Counted from the stretch's first letter, positions 34,347 to 43,587 are shown. The stretch: 64,000 nucleotides of DNA from Listeria monocytogenes ATCC 19117 (GCF_000307025.1 NC_018584.1:1240001-1304000), one strand, 5' to 3'. Program-made: numbers and translations. The notes: generated by a model not told the origin, from the letters alone.

Positions 34347-35831
34347 TTAGTTGGTTGTTTTTGCAGATTCACGATACTCCTTTTTACCAAACGTACGAAT
34401 TGGTGCAGTATCTACTTTGTTTAAAATATTATATTTGCGGAATAATACAGTTAGAATGAAAGGAACAACAATCGTTATTAACATACATACTGCAAAAACG
34501 GCGTAATATTTAGGGTTAATGGACAAGATTCCAGGTAGTCCTCCGACACCAATTGAGTTAGCCATAACACCACTAGATACAGAAACCACAGCCGCAATTG
34601 CCGAACCTATCATGGCAGCTACAAATGGATATAAGTATTTTAAATTAATCCCGAACATCGCAGGTTCCGTAACACCAAGGTAACAAGAAATAGTTGCTGG
34701 AATTGAAACTTGTTCTTCTTTTTCATTGCCACGATGTAAGAAAATAATTGCTAGAACAGCGGACCCTTGGGCGATGTTAGAAAGTGCAATCATCGGCCAG
34801 AGATTCGTTCCACCAAATTGACTCATTAATTGTAAGTCGATGGCGTTGGTCATATGATGCAGTCCCGTGACAACGAGCGGGGCATATAGGAAGCCAAATA
34901 GTGCGGCGAATAACCAACTTAGTCCACCAGTCAAGCCAGCATAAACGACGTTCGAAATCGCGTCGCCAATTTTCCAACCAATTGGTCCAAGAATAACATG
35001 AGCTGCAAGAACAGTAGGTACGAGAGCAAAGAATGGAACGAAAATCATCGAAATGGCATTTGGAATAAATTTACGCAACCAAATTTCGAGATAGGCTAGT
35101 AAGAATCCGGCCATAATGGCAGGAATAACTTGCGCTTGATACCCAATCATCTGTACTTGAGCAAAGCCAAAGTCCCAAACTGGAATATCGCCTGCTTTTG
35201 TTTCAACAACGCTATAAGCATTTAGTAATTGCGGGGAAACAAGCGTTAAGCCAAGGACAATCCCAAGAATTTGTGTGGTTCCCATTTTTTTCGCGATGGA
35301 CCATGTAATTCCAACTGGTAGGAAGTGGAATACAGCCTCACCGATAAGCCATAAGAAACTATAAACACCAGCCCAAAATGGATAAACATCCACAATCGTT
35401 TTCGTGCCGTCTTCTAAAAACTTAATATCTCCAATTACGTTACGGAAACCGAGAATAAGACCCCCAACAACAATTGCTGGAATTAATGGAGTGAATATTT
35501 CAGCTAAACCAGCAAGTAAACGCTGAAGAATACTCATATTTTTCTTCGCATCTACTTTGGCATCTTCTTTATTGACACCTTCCACACCACTAATTTTTGA
35601 AAATTCATTATAAAAAATAGCTACATCATTACCTATAATTACTTGAAATTGACCAGCTTGTGTAAATGTCCCTTTTACTGCTGGAATGTCTTCGATGGCT
35701 TCAACATCGGCATTATCTGGATTTTGCAAAACAAAACGCATTCTCGTAGCACAATGTGTGACAGATGATATATTTTCTTTGCCACCAATTAACTCTAAAA
35801 GAGCGCTTGCATCTTTTGTATAGTCAACCAT
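34347..35831 (-). CDS. treB: Trehalose-specific PTS enzyme IIBC
   Basis: 494 residues. The N-terminal EIIB domain has the phosphorylated cysteine in VTHCATRMRF (Cys27), and the EIIC domain has about ten helices and the GLHH-type loop TGLHHMTNAI. It takes up trehalose as trehalose-6-phosphate using an EIIA from another locus, as no EIIA domain is present. Start at 35831 follows AAAGGAGGA; longer frames run through the operator. Repressor site and cre site lie upstream. Confidence 0.93.
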   Translation of the reverse strand: MVDYTKDASALLELIGGKENISSVTHCATRMRFVLQNPDNADVEAIEDIPAVKGTFTQAGQFQVIIGNDVAIFYNEFSKISGVEGVNKEDAKVDAKKNMSILQRLLAGLAEIFTPLIPAIVVGGLILGFRNVIGDIKFLEDGTKTIVDVYPFWAGVYSFLWLIGEAVFHFLPVGITWSIAKKMGTTQILGIVLGLTLVSPQLLNAYSVVETKAGDIPVWDFGFAQVQMIGYQAQVIPAIMAGFLLAYLEIWLRKFIPNAISMIFVPFFALVPTVLAAHVILGPIGWKIGDAISNVVYAGLTGGLSWLFAALFGFLYAPLVVTGLHHMTNAIDLQLMSQFGGTNLWPMIALSNIAQGSAVLAIIFLHRGNEKEEQVSIPATISCYLGVTEPAMFGINLKYLYPFVAAMIGSAIAAVVSVSSGVMANSIGVGGLPGILSINPKYYAVFAVCMLITIVVPFILTVLFRKYNILNKVDTAPIRTFGKKEYRESAKTTN

Positions 35832-35849
35832 AAAACTTCCTCCTTTTTT

Positions 35850-35867
35850 AACTTGTATATACAAGTT
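35850..35867 (-). promoter_or_regulatory. TreR operator
   Basis: AACTTGTATATACAAGTT, an 18-bp perfect palindrome between promoter and SD of treB; its core TTGTATATACAA equals the known Bacillus tre operator. Confidence 0.85.
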
Positions 35868-35877
35868 GTTCGCCATT

Positions 35878-35906
35878 ACTATACTATAAATAATTTGAAA
35901 GCGCAA
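35878..35906 (-). promoter_or_regulatory. treB promoter
   Basis: Minus strand TTGCGC (35906-35901), 17-bp spacer, TATAGT (35883-35878). Confidence 0.6.
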
Positions 35907-35910
35907 CCAC
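35895..35910. promoter_or_regulatory. cre-like site (CcpA)
   Basis: TTGAAAGCGCAACCAC matches the Gram-positive cre consensus WTGNAARCGNWWNCAW except the last base. It overlaps the treB -35, so glucose repression is expected; it is also near the divergent Nudix gene. Confidence 0.7.
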
Positions 35911-35948
35911 TTTATTTGTGCTAAAATAAAAAAGAAGGAGGAGTGGCC

Positions 35949-36410
35949 ATGAAACACGTTAGAACTGCAGCAATTATCACGCATCAAAACAAAATTTTGC
36001 TCCACTCAAACCAAGAAGAAGATTACTGGACACTTCCGGGCGGTGCAGTGGAAAATGAATCAACAAAAGAAGGATTAAAACGTGAAATGAAAGAAGAACT
36101 CGGGGAAGATGTGGCTATTTTAGAATTGAGCATTATTGCGGAAAATCGCTTTTTATATCGCGGCGAAGAAATAGATAGTATTGAGTTTTATTATGCGGTT
36201 AAACTGTTACCAGAGAGCAGTTTACTTAATCAACCTACATTTACAAAAATAGAAGAATTTGGTCAATACGGGGAAGAGGCATATAAACTGCATTTTAAAT
36301 GGTTCGATATAGACAAGTTGAAAAATATCACCATTTTACCAACATTTCTCGAAACAGAGCTAGCAAATCTTTCAAGTAAAAATATTATACATTTGGAACA
36401 GACAACATAA
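35949..36410 (+). CDS. Nudix hydrolase
   Basis: 153 residues with the Nudix box GGAVENESTKEGLKREMKEELGED (about 36-59). The opening VRTAAIITHQNKILLHSN is typical of small cytosolic Nudix enzymes. Substrate unknown. ATG at 35949 is 7 nt from AAGGAGG; the in-frame GTG at 35943 is too close. Divergent from treB and ending at its own terminator. Confidence 0.85.
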   Translation: MKHVRTAAIITHQNKILLHSNQEEDYWTLPGGAVENESTKEGLKREMKEELGEDVAILELSIIAENRFLYRGEEIDSIEFYYAVKLLPESSLLNQPTFTKIEEFGQYGEEAYKLHFKWFDIDKLKNITILPTFLETELANLSSKNIIHLEQTT

Positions 36411-36447
36411 AAAATCCCACGAAATTTTTACGTTTCGCGGGATTTTA
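36411..36447. terminator. Bidirectional terminator
   Basis: AAAATCCC-CGAAA / TTTCG-GGGATTTT between convergent genes. Confidence 0.85.
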
Positions 36448-36448
36448 T

Positions 36449-36913
36449 TTAATTAGTTAAAGATACTAAGGTAATCTCTTTTTTACTGATATCTAAGAAT
36501 GGTAATTTAACCCGTGTATCTAAACAATAAGCGTTATAGAGTAACGGTTTTAATGTTGTAGTAGAACTTTCTACTTGGCGAACAAAATTGCCAATTTCTT
36601 GATACAATATTTCAATGTTTTTTAAACTACCAATTTTGGAATCGATACGATTTTCACTTACGTTTACATTAGAGTTCGTAACTTTTTCGTTAAATTCATC
36701 ATTGATAGCATCTTTCGTACGTTCGATACGCGTGAACCGAGTATCTTCCCAATCAATTTCGATGATATGGCAATCGTCCAGTTGAAGAAAATCACCAGTC
36801 CAAAGTTTGCCGTCGATCTCGACAATCATTCTCGTATCAGGGAAAACCTCTTTGTTACGGTATTTTTTGAGTAAATAATCATACATTTGTAATTGCGCTA
36901 AACAGTTATCCAT
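36449..36913 (-). CDS. Hypothetical protein
   Basis: 154-residue soluble protein with no family recognised. The N-terminal half has a helical region (CLAQLQMYDYLLKKYRNKE) and a beta-like stretch (MIVEIDGKLWTGDFLQLDDCHIIEID); the C-terminal half is helical and amphipathic. ATG at 36913 is preferred because AAGGAG lies 9 nt upstream of it and directly touches the earlier ATG at 36922. Confidence 0.75.
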   Translation of the reverse strand: MDNCLAQLQMYDYLLKKYRNKEVFPDTRMIVEIDGKLWTGDFLQLDDCHIIEIDWEDTRFTRIERTKDAINDEFNEKVTNSNVNVSENRIDSKIGSLKNIEILYQEIGNFVRQVESSTTTLKPLLYNAYCLDTRVKLPFLDISKKEITLVSLTN

Positions 36914-37063
36914 GTGTGTCATCTCCTTATGGGACTATTATAACATATTGTGATTATGTGAACAATCTTCAATATAGAAATGAATAGTTGGAACTGTAAC
37001 TTTTTAACTAGTTATACAAAAGTCCTAAAAAAAGTCTGTGAAATAGTGAAAATAACTATCAGG

Positions 37064-37072
37064 TGGTATACT
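37064..37072 (+). promoter_or_regulatory. Extended -10 promoter of hydrolase gene
   Basis: TGG-TATACT, 29 bp before the start. Confidence 0.5.
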
Positions 37073-37101
37073 AATAATAAGATGAAATGGGAGGGAGACA
37101 G

Positions 37102-38016
37102 ATGTACAAACAAATGAAATTAAAAGCTACAGATGGACTCGATTTGCATTTACATATTTGGGATGAAGTGAAAAATCCAGTTGGTGTAGTTCAAATTGTT
37201 CATGGGATGGCAGAACACGGGGCAAGATACGGCTTGTTTGCGGAACGTTTGAATCAGGCTGGATATATTGTCGTAGCCGATGATCACCGTGGTTTTGGGA
37301 AATCAGCCATAGATGAGGCATCTTTAGGTCATTTAGATGGAGAAACTGGTTTTCAAAATATGGTAGAAGATGAGGCGGTAGTAAGAACTTATTTAAAAGA
37401 AAGCTATCCTGAATTACCTTACTTCATTTTTGCGCACAGCATGGGAAGTTTTATTATACGAACCTTTATGGCAAAACACCAAGTTGATGGAGTAATTCTC
37501 AGCGGTAGCGGACTTCAACCGATAGCTCTTTTAAAAATGGGCCAAATGATTACAAAACAAAGAGTGAAAAAAGATGATAGAAAAAGAAGTGGTTTTCTAA
37601 ATAAATTAGCATTTTGGGGTTATAATAAACCATTTAATGAAAATCATCGTTTTAGTTGGCTTTCGCGGGATGTTGCGATTTATGAAGCCTATGAACAAGA
37701 TCCATTTTGCGGTCCAGTAGTTGGAACAAGTGGTTTTTTCCATAACCTTTTTGAAGCCGTAAAGGTAAGTCAACAAAAAGAAACATTGGAAAGTGTGCCA
37801 AAGGATTTGCCAGTGTTGTTGCTTTCTGGAAGTGATGATCCGGTAGGGCATTTCGGAAAAGACACACCTAAAATTGCTTTATCCTTAGAAAAAGCTGGGG
37901 TAGAGGATGTTACTTATAAAATTTATGAAGGTGCTCGTCATGAACTGGTGAATGAATTATGTAAAGAAACTGTTTTTCAAGATGTAATTGATTGGTTGGA
38001 TGAAAAAAGAAGGTAG
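37102..38016 (+). CDS. Alpha/beta hydrolase, lysophospholipase/monoglyceride-lipase type
   Basis: 304 residues, cytoplasmic. Serine hydrolase features: VQIVHGMAEHGARYG oxyanion region, nucleophile elbow AHSMGS (Ser113), Asp in SGSDDPVG and His in GARHELVNE. The Hydrolase_4 family cleaves monoacylglycerols or lysophospholipids; the substrate is not evident. ATG at 37102 lies 7 nt after GGGAGGG; the ATG at 37087 lies before that SD. Confidence 0.88.
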   Translation: MYKQMKLKATDGLDLHLHIWDEVKNPVGVVQIVHGMAEHGARYGLFAERLNQAGYIVVADDHRGFGKSAIDEASLGHLDGETGFQNMVEDEAVVRTYLKESYPELPYFIFAHSMGSFIIRTFMAKHQVDGVILSGSGLQPIALLKMGQMITKQRVKKDDRKRSGFLNKLAFWGYNKPFNENHRFSWLSRDVAIYEAYEQDPFCGPVVGTSGFFHNLFEAVKVSQQKETLESVPKDLPVLLLSGSDDPVGHFGKDTPKIALSLEKAGVEDVTYKIYEGARHELVNELCKETVFQDVIDWLDEKRR

Positions 38017-38042
38017 CCTAAAATCATAGGCTACCTTCTTTT
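38005..38042. terminator. Bidirectional terminator between hydrolase and proA
   Basis: AAAAGAAGGTAGCCTA / TAGGCTACCTTCTTTT, 16-bp perfect stem. Confidence 0.92.
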
Positions 38043-39289
38043 TAATTACGGATTTGACCGTCTCCAAAAATAATATATTTAGTCGATGTAAGTTCTGTTA
38101 AGCCCATTGGTCCACGTGCATGAAGTTTTTGTGTACTAATGCCAATTTCAGCGCCAAATCCCATGGCAAAACCATCAGTGAATCGAGTAGAAGCATTGAT
38201 ATAAACGGCTGCTGCGTCTACTTTTTGATGGAATGCTTGACCAGTCGCGTAATCATTAGAAATAATTGCTTCTGAGTGCTTGGTGCCATATTTATTAATA
38301 TGTTCAATAGCCTCTTCAGCGGAATCGACTACTTTAACAGCTAGGATAAAATCTAAAAATTCATCTTCCCAGTCGGACTCTTTCGCTGCTTTTGCCTCTT
38401 GTAAAATTTCCTTCGCACGTTCATCCGCACGTAGTTCGACATCATATTCTTTTAGCGCAGTTTCCATCGCTGGAAGATAATCTTCGGCGACATCTCGATG
38501 AATGAGCAAAGTTTCTGCAGCATTGCATACAGAAGGGCGCGAACACTTAGCATTAACTAAAATATCTATAGCCATTTGTTTCTCTGCTGCTTTATCTACG
38601 TAAATATGACAATTACCAGTACCTGTTTCGATGACTGGAACAGTTGCATTTTCAAGAACTGTTTGAATTAACCTTGCGCCCCCACGAGGAATGAGAACAT
38701 CTAAAAAGCGATTTAACCGCATCATGTCTCTAGCAGTTTCTCGTGATGTATCTTCAATTAATTGGACACTAGAACGAGGGAAACCAGATGCCTCAAGGGA
38801 ATCCTGAATAACGGACATTAAGGCTTTATTGGAATCAATAGCATCACTACCACCTCGCAAAATCACCGCATTTCCAGTTTTAAAACAAAGAACAGAAGCA
38901 TCGACAGTTACATTGGGCCTAGATTCATAAATAATACCAATAACACCAAGTGGAACTCTTGTTTTACCAATAGTTAACTCGGCTTCATTTTTCCACATAT
39001 TTGTTACTTCACCGATTGGATCTTTTAACGCGACCACTTGTTTAACCGCTTCCGATATCTCTTTGATTCTTTCTTCTGTAAGACGAAGACGATCAATCAT
39101 CGTTTCAGGTGTTCCTTTTTGCTTAGCGCGAAGAATGTCCTTTTCATTTTCTTGCAAAAGTGTAGCCGTATGGATAAGCAAATCATTACTTAAATTAAGC
39201 AGTGCTGCGTTTTTGTGTTTTGTTGTTGCTTGTGCTAAAAATTGGGAAGCTTCTTTAGCGCCACTCCCTTTTTTAATGAGTTCGGTCAT
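38042..39289 (-). CDS. proA: Gamma-glutamyl phosphate reductase
   Basis: Second step of proline synthesis. 415 residues with the aldehyde-dehydrogenase-like core: [30 protein letters not shown], catalytic cysteine in [15 protein letters not shown], and C-terminal [20 protein letters not shown]. Start at 39289 has AAGGAGGA upstream and overlaps the end of proB by 17 bp, so the two are translationally coupled. Confidence 0.95.
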   Translation of the reverse strand: MTELIKKGSGAKEASQFLAQATTKHKNAALLNLSNDLLIHTATLLQENEKDILRAKQKGTPETMIDRLRLTEERIKEISEAVKQVVALKDPIGEVTNMWKNEAELTIGKTRVPLGVIGIIYESRPNVTVDASVLCFKTGNAVILRGGSDAIDSNKALMSVIQDSLEASGFPRSSVQLIEDTSRETARDMMRLNRFLDVLIPRGGARLIQTVLENATVPVIETGTGNCHIYVDKAAEKQMAIDILVNAKCSRPSVCNAAETLLIHRDVAEDYLPAMETALKEYDVELRADERAKEILQEAKAAKESDWEDEFLDFILAVKVVDSAEEAIEHINKYGTKHSEAIISNDYATGQAFHQKVDAAAVYINASTRFTDGFAMGFGAEIGISTQKLHARGPMGLTELTSTKYIIFGDGQIRN

Positions 39290-40103
39290 GTGAAAGTTCC
39301 TCCTTTTTACTTGCGAATAAAGTACCAATTTGTTCACCTTGCATAATATTAAAAATGACGGTAGGGTTTTTACCGTTTGTTAAAATCATTTTTTGGTTAG
39401 AATCCATACAATAAGAAGCAGCAGAAAGCTTGGTCAACATACCACCAGTCCCAAATTTAGAACCGCGTCCTCCAGCAAGGGCTTCAATTTCTGGAGTGAT
39501 TTGGTTGATTTCAGAGAACATAACAGCCTCTGGATCTGTTGCAGGGTTACTACCATAAAAGCCGTCAATATCAGAAAGCATAATAAGCAAATCAGCTTGA
39601 ACCAGTTTAGCGACAATGGCTGAAAGAAGATCATTATCCCCGTATTTCGTTACATGCTCCAGTTCTTCTACAGCAACGGTATCATTTTCATTTACGATAG
39701 GGATAATACCACGGCTTAATAAACTGTCTAAAGTATTCATAACATTTTCGCGGCTAATAGGGAAGTCAGTTACATCACGTGTAAGCAACACCTGTCCAAC
39801 CACTTGTCCATATTCACCAAAAAATTTACTATAAATATGCATTAGTTCACTTTGACCAACCGACGCGACAGCTTGTAGGTCAGGGATACTTGTAGGTCTT
39901 ACTGGAAGCTGTAATTTATGACAACCAACGCCGATTGCCCCAGAAGAAACAAGAATGACTTCTTTTCCTTCGTTACGTAAATCAGATAAAACCATCGCTA
40001 ATTTCTCAATGGTACGTAAATTTATATGGCCATTTCCATACATTAATGTACTTGTACCAACTTTGATGACTAATCTCTTACTATTTTTTAAAGATTCGCG
40101 CAT
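39273..40103 (-). CDS. proB: Glutamate 5-kinase
   Basis: First step of proline synthesis. 276 residues with [30 protein letters not shown] and [15 protein letters not shown]. It lacks the C-terminal PUA domain found in E. coli ProB. It has its own promoter and overlaps proA. Confidence 0.94.
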   Translation of the reverse strand: MRESLKNSKRLVIKVGTSTLMYGNGHINLRTIEKLAMVLSDLRNEGKEVILVSSGAIGVGCHKLQLPVRPTSIPDLQAVASVGQSELMHIYSKFFGEYGQVVGQVLLTRDVTDFPISRENVMNTLDSLLSRGIIPIVNENDTVAVEELEHVTKYGDNDLLSAIVAKLVQADLLIMLSDIDGFYGSNPATDPEAVMFSEINQITPEIEALAGGRGSKFGTGGMLTKLSAASYCMDSNQKMILTNGKNPTVIFNIMQGEQIGTLFASKKEELSHDRTH

Positions 40104-40138
40104 TTCTATGACCCCTCTGCTAATAAGATAATACTTCT

Positions 40139-40166
40139 ATTTTACATGAAAATGCAGATATGTCCA
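40139..40166 (-). promoter_or_regulatory. proBA promoter
   Basis: Minus strand TGGACA (40166-40161), 16-bp spacer, TAAAAT (40144-40139). Confidence 0.65.
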
Positions 40167-40212
40167 TATTAGAATCAAGTTTATGAGCTTCAGATTTTTA
40201 ATTTTGAGTATA

Positions 40213-40249
40213 AAAATAAGTCCTAAGAAATTTTCTTAGGACTTATTTT
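40213..40249 (-). terminator. Terminator after PrsW gene
   Basis: AAAATAAGTCCTAAGAAA / TTTCTTAGGACTTATTTT near-perfect hairpin. Confidence 0.88.
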
Positions 40250-41389
40250 TTATTTAGCTGCTTTACTCGCGGCAGAAATGACTGAAACTTGTTTCAAACC
40301 TTTACTAATAAGTCGTAAGATAACGAACCAAACAACAATGATTAAAACAATTTGTTTGAATGCAATTGCTGGAAGCGGATTGAACGGGCAATCCCAAATG
40401 AAATGTAAAGCAATCGGAATAATAAACCATTTCCAGAAAGTTCCTGTGAAAATGTGGTGCATTCCAAGTTTTTGATCACCTTTAGCGATAACAAGTGCGG
40501 CACCAGTAATAGCAGCCCAGGCAACATGGCCGCCGATAGACTGCCAACCACGGCTAAAGATAACATTGAGCATCGTTTCACCGGCAATATGAATATCTTT
40601 GAATAAAAAGGCAGCATCCACACTATAGTTAAACGCGTACCCAAGTGATTCAAATGCAGCAAATCCAGCCCCAACAGCGGCACCGATAAGTAAACCATTT
40701 AAAATGTACTTCGAGTTTAATGAACGAATGAAGAGAGCAACAATAATCATTTTCCCAGTTTCTTCAATAAAACCAACCAAAAGTGCATTAAAATAATTTA
40801 ATTTTCCAACTGGAATAATGGAGTAAATAACAAGTGTTGCAACAAGCGCTGCTACACCACCGATAAAGAACATTCGCACTACATCAAAAACGCTGATGTT
40901 ACGAGGTGCATTCGTTTCGAAAAAGAATAATAAAACAGAAAACGGAACTGCAAATGAACCAATTACCATAAGGCCCGGTATTGTATTACTGTTATCAAAC
41001 AAATATGTACATGCTAGAAGTAAAAAATACGTGACGATTAACACTAAGAAAACTCGGGAGAATACCCAAGGATGTGGCCAAGAATGAGGGATATCACTTA
41101 TTGCTGGAGTAGTATACTTAGTACCAGCAATAAAGACTTTTTCGCCTTCTTCTTTAGAGTGCTTTTTGAAAACAGCAGAGAAAAGGTTGCTAATTTTTAA
41201 TTCTGAATTCCCGTGGTTTCCAATATGTTGATATAATTCTGTTTGCTTAAATGCAATCCACTCTGGATGAGGGGATTTTTGGACCAATGTAAGATTATTA
41301 ATCTCTTTCTTTCTATATAGAGCAATCATCTCTACATTTGTAAAAGGCCCCATTTTCTGTTCGTTCTTTTTGAAGTACCATTCTGACAA
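40250..41389 (-). CDS. PrsW-family intramembrane protease with N-terminal GYF_2 domain
   Basis: 379 residues. The N-terminus (about 1-60) has a GYF_2-type domain: EWYFKKNEQKMGPFTNVEM and the W-I-A-F spacing. About eight membrane helices follow with the PrsW motifs: EETGK in helix region (GFIEETGKM), GAGFAAFESLGYAF, RGWQSIGGHVAWAAITG and HFIWD. PrsW proteases cut anti-sigma or peptide substrates at the membrane. Here the substrate is unknown. It is a single-gene unit next to proBA. Confidence 0.87.
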   Translation of the reverse strand: MSEWYFKKNEQKMGPFTNVEMIALYRKKEINNLTLVQKSPHPEWIAFKQTELYQHIGNHGNSELKISNLFSAVFKKHSKEEGEKVFIAGTKYTTPAISDIPHSWPHPWVFSRVFLVLIVTYFLLLACTYLFDNSNTIPGLMVIGSFAVPFSVLLFFFETNAPRNISVFDVVRMFFIGGVAALVATLVIYSIIPVGKLNYFNALLVGFIEETGKMIIVALFIRSLNSKYILNGLLIGAAVGAGFAAFESLGYAFNYSVDAAFLFKDIHIAGETMLNVIFSRGWQSIGGHVAWAAITGAALVIAKGDQKLGMHHIFTGTFWKWFIIPIALHFIWDCPFNPLPAIAFKQIVLIIVVWFVILRLISKGLKQVSVISAASKAAK

Positions 41390-41468
41390 ATGAAACTCCC
41401 CCTTTAGCTTTTTATTTTGACTCTATTAATTATTCCCAAAAACGCTAAAAGTTAAACGAGCAAAGGAA

Positions 41469-41864
41469 CTAATCGTTTATTTTCTTCGCTTGTTCATAAA
41501 GAAAATTAATCGAATCAGCTAAAAAAGCTGCTGCGGACTCATTTAGCGGTTGTCCATCTAAATTTAAATCATCCTCATATTTTAAATCTTCACTAATTTT
41601 AGTTATTCTTTTCCCAATATCTTTCTCATTTTGGAGTTCACTAGGAGCATAGGTTGGGATGCTTTGTTGGCCAAGTAAATAATCGACACTAACATCATAA
41701 AGTGTTGCAATTTGAGTCACCATTTCTAAATCTGGTTCCCGAATACCATATTCCCAATTGCCATAAGTGGAAGGTGCTTTTAAACCAAGCCTTCTAGCTG
41801 TTTCTGCTTTTGACCAACCTTGTTTTTCCCGTAATAAAGTAAGTCTGTTACTTAAATTTGGCAT
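41469..41864 (-). CDS. XRE-family transcriptional regulator
   Basis: 131 residues with an N-terminal Cro/CI HTH (NRLTLLREKQGWSKAETARRLGL, then YGNWEYGIREPDLEM, residues about 5-60) and an acidic helical tail (LNESAAAFLADSINFLYEQAKK). SD AAAGGAG is 7 nt before ATG at 41864. It is divergent from a second XRE gene, with operator-like sequences between. Confidence 0.88.
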   Translation of the reverse strand: MPNLSNRLTLLREKQGWSKAETARRLGLKAPSTYGNWEYGIREPDLEMVTQIATLYDVSVDYLLGQQSIPTYAPSELQNEKDIGKRITKISEDLKYEDDLNLDGQPLNESAAAFLADSINFLYEQAKKIND

Positions 41865-41944
41865 AATTTCACTCCTTTTTGTTTGATTATACAATATCTT
41901 ACTCAGTTTAGCTACATTTTAACACATAACGTATTATTTTCTGA

Positions 41945-41985
41945 TTGACATAGTCGTATTGTGTTGTTAGAATTGTATTAACAAC
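41945..41985 (+). promoter_or_regulatory. Strong promoter with inverted repeat before small XRE gene
   Basis: TTGACA (41945), 17-bp spacer, TAGAAT (41968) with extended TG. The -10 is inside GTTGTTA-N9-TAACAAC (41963-41985), a good operator candidate for one of the two regulators. Confidence 0.7.
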
Positions 41986-42014
41986 TCAAATTGTGTAGAT
42001 AAGGAGAAGATGAC

Positions 42015-42230
42015 ATGAAAACAGTAGACACCAGAAGAATTAATACAACAAAAATTCGAGAATTACGGTTGCAGCGAGGAATCACCCAAGCTTTCATTGC
42101 GCGACGGATGGGCTATAGGTACACATCAGGATACAGTAACATTGAAAAAGGAACTGTTAGACTATCACACAAAAATGCTGTTATTCTTAGTGAAATTTTA
42201 ATGTGCGATTTGAAATTCTTTTATGAATAA
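42015..42230 (+). CDS. Small XRE-family regulator
   Basis: 71 residues, consisting of one Cro/CI HTH: KIRELRLQRGITQAFIARRMGY, YSNIEKGTVRLSHKNAVILSEIL. SD AAGGAG. It is the first gene on the plus strand of a cassette with the metalloprotease and lipoprotein genes and probably an autoregulator. Confidence 0.85.
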   Translation: MKTVDTRRINTTKIRELRLQRGITQAFIARRMGYRYTSGYSNIEKGTVRLSHKNAVILSEILMCDLKFFYE

Positions 42231-42353
42231 CTAGACTAGACACGGGGGAAAGATGTAAGATGAAAAGAATATCTTTTTAACAAATTATGTATGGATTTAA
42301 TTTAAAATAAACGCACACAAAATGTGTGGAATTTGAGCGAAGGAGTAAACATC
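42231..42353 (+). promoter_or_regulatory. Leader between XRE gene and metalloprotease gene
   Basis: No complete gene. Contains a minimal ORF MKRISF (42260-42280) behind a GGGGGAAAG stretch, and an inverted repeat CACACA-aaa-TGTGTG (42314-42328) just before the SD of the protease gene. Either may regulate expression. Confidence 0.35.
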
Positions 42354-42887
42354 ATGAGGAAAAAAACGTTAGCAGTGTTTCTTGTTTTTACGGTGTTAGT
42401 TGCGTTATTAGCGCCAACTAATGCAAGCGCATATACAAAACTTGGATATGTGATGACAAAGGCTAGTGCAAAAAATTTTAAAATTTATATTAACGGTTCG
42501 GCGAAAGGGTTTAAAAATATTATTATAAGCGGTGCGAAAGCTTGGAATCCTTCTCCTTACTTAAATACGGTTAGCATAGGAAATGATGTCAAGCCTAACT
42601 TTACGGTTAGTAGTTCGGGTACAAATAAGGGGAGTGTTTTGGCGGTCTGCAACACCACTTACTACAAATCAAATAAATTAATCTCCAAGAATGAGATCAC
42701 TTTGTATAAAGGCTTTCGTTCACTTTCAACGAATCATAAAATAGAAACTATTGTGCATGAGTTTGGTCATGGCTTTGGCTTAGGGCACGTGAAAACTAAA
42801 AATGCAATTATGTTAGACAAAGGATTTATAAATAAAACAAAACCTCAAACAGACGATTTTAATGGCATCAAAGCTTTATATAAGTAA
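42354..42887 (+). CDS. Secreted metzincin-type zinc metalloprotease
   Basis: 177 residues with a cleavable signal peptide (RKKTLAVFLVFTVLVALL, then NASA). The C-terminal half carries HEFGHGFGLGH (135-145), the full HExxHxxGxxH zinc motif of metzincins/matrixins, followed by a possible Met-turn (NAIMLDKGF). The catalytic domain is small, about 140 residues. SD AAGGAG before ATG 42354. The gene is followed 15 bp later by a lipoprotein gene, so the two are likely an exported pair. Confidence 0.87.
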   Translation: MRKKTLAVFLVFTVLVALLAPTNASAYTKLGYVMTKASAKNFKIYINGSAKGFKNIIISGAKAWNPSPYLNTVSIGNDVKPNFTVSSSGTNKGSVLAVCNTTYYKSNKLISKNEITLYKGFRSLSTNHKIETIVHEFGHGFGLGHVKTKNAIMLDKGFINKTKPQTDDFNGIKALYK

Positions 42888-42902
42888 AAAGGAGGAATGA
42901 CA

Positions 42903-43568
42903 ATGAAGAAAAGAATAACAATGATTCTAGGTTTAGTATGTCTTAGTACATTAACTGCTTGTTCTAATAGTGAAAATGTGAAAGAAAAAACATCAGAAGA
43001 ACCAGCAACAGCTCAAAACGGAGCAGAAACAATAAAGGCGCACAATGGGGTGGTCTCTTATCACGGAAAATACCTCAAACTTGCTGAAAATATGGATACC
43101 CTTGAAAAAGATGCCCCAATTATCATTAAAGCAACCAAAAAATCTGAAAAAACAACTGTAACAAAAGAAACAAAAGAAAATGTATTTCCAACCGATTTTT
43201 ATACGATGAGCGATGTGCAAATAAATTCTATCGAGAAAGATACAACAGGAAAATTGAGCGAGAGTATGACTATTAAAGTGTTGGAGTATAGCGTAGAAAA
43301 TGTTTTGGTAGAAGGGAAAGAATATGATTTAACTATTGATGGTTATAAAAATATGGAAAAGGGAGAAGAATATACACTTTTCTTAGAAAAAAATCCAGAT
43401 GGTGAAAATTATATACTATCAAATGCAGTTATAAGTAAATTCCCAGTGGAAGAATTACCTGAAGAAGAATTGTTCTTAGATGGAGGGCAAACAACGGAAG
43501 AAACAGATAGCATTGAAGAAATTTATCAGGAGGTCTATCAAGAAGTTTTGGAAGAATTCGGTGAATAA
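42903..43568 (+). CDS. Putative lipoprotein paired with the metalloprotease
   Basis: 221 residues. Lipobox LTAC with Cys20 after a hydrophobic signal; then a Lys/Glu-rich linker and a beta-rich domain (VISYHGKYLK, TIKVLEYSVENVLVEGKEYDL, EEYTLFLEKNPDGENYIL) and a strongly acidic C-terminus. No family recognised. ATG at 42903 has AGGAGG 7 nt upstream. It may tether, inhibit or assist the adjacent secreted protease. Confidence 0.82.
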   Translation: MKKRITMILGLVCLSTLTACSNSENVKEKTSEEPATAQNGAETIKAHNGVVSYHGKYLKLAENMDTLEKDAPIIIKATKKSEKTTVTKETKENVFPTDFYTMSDVQINSIEKDTTGKLSESMTIKVLEYSVENVLVEGKEYDLTIDGYKNMEKGEEYTLFLEKNPDGENYILSNAVISKFPVEELPEEELFLDGGQTTEETDSIEEIYQEVYQEVLEEFGE

Positions 43569-43587
43569 AAAAGTTTAAACGCCCGTA

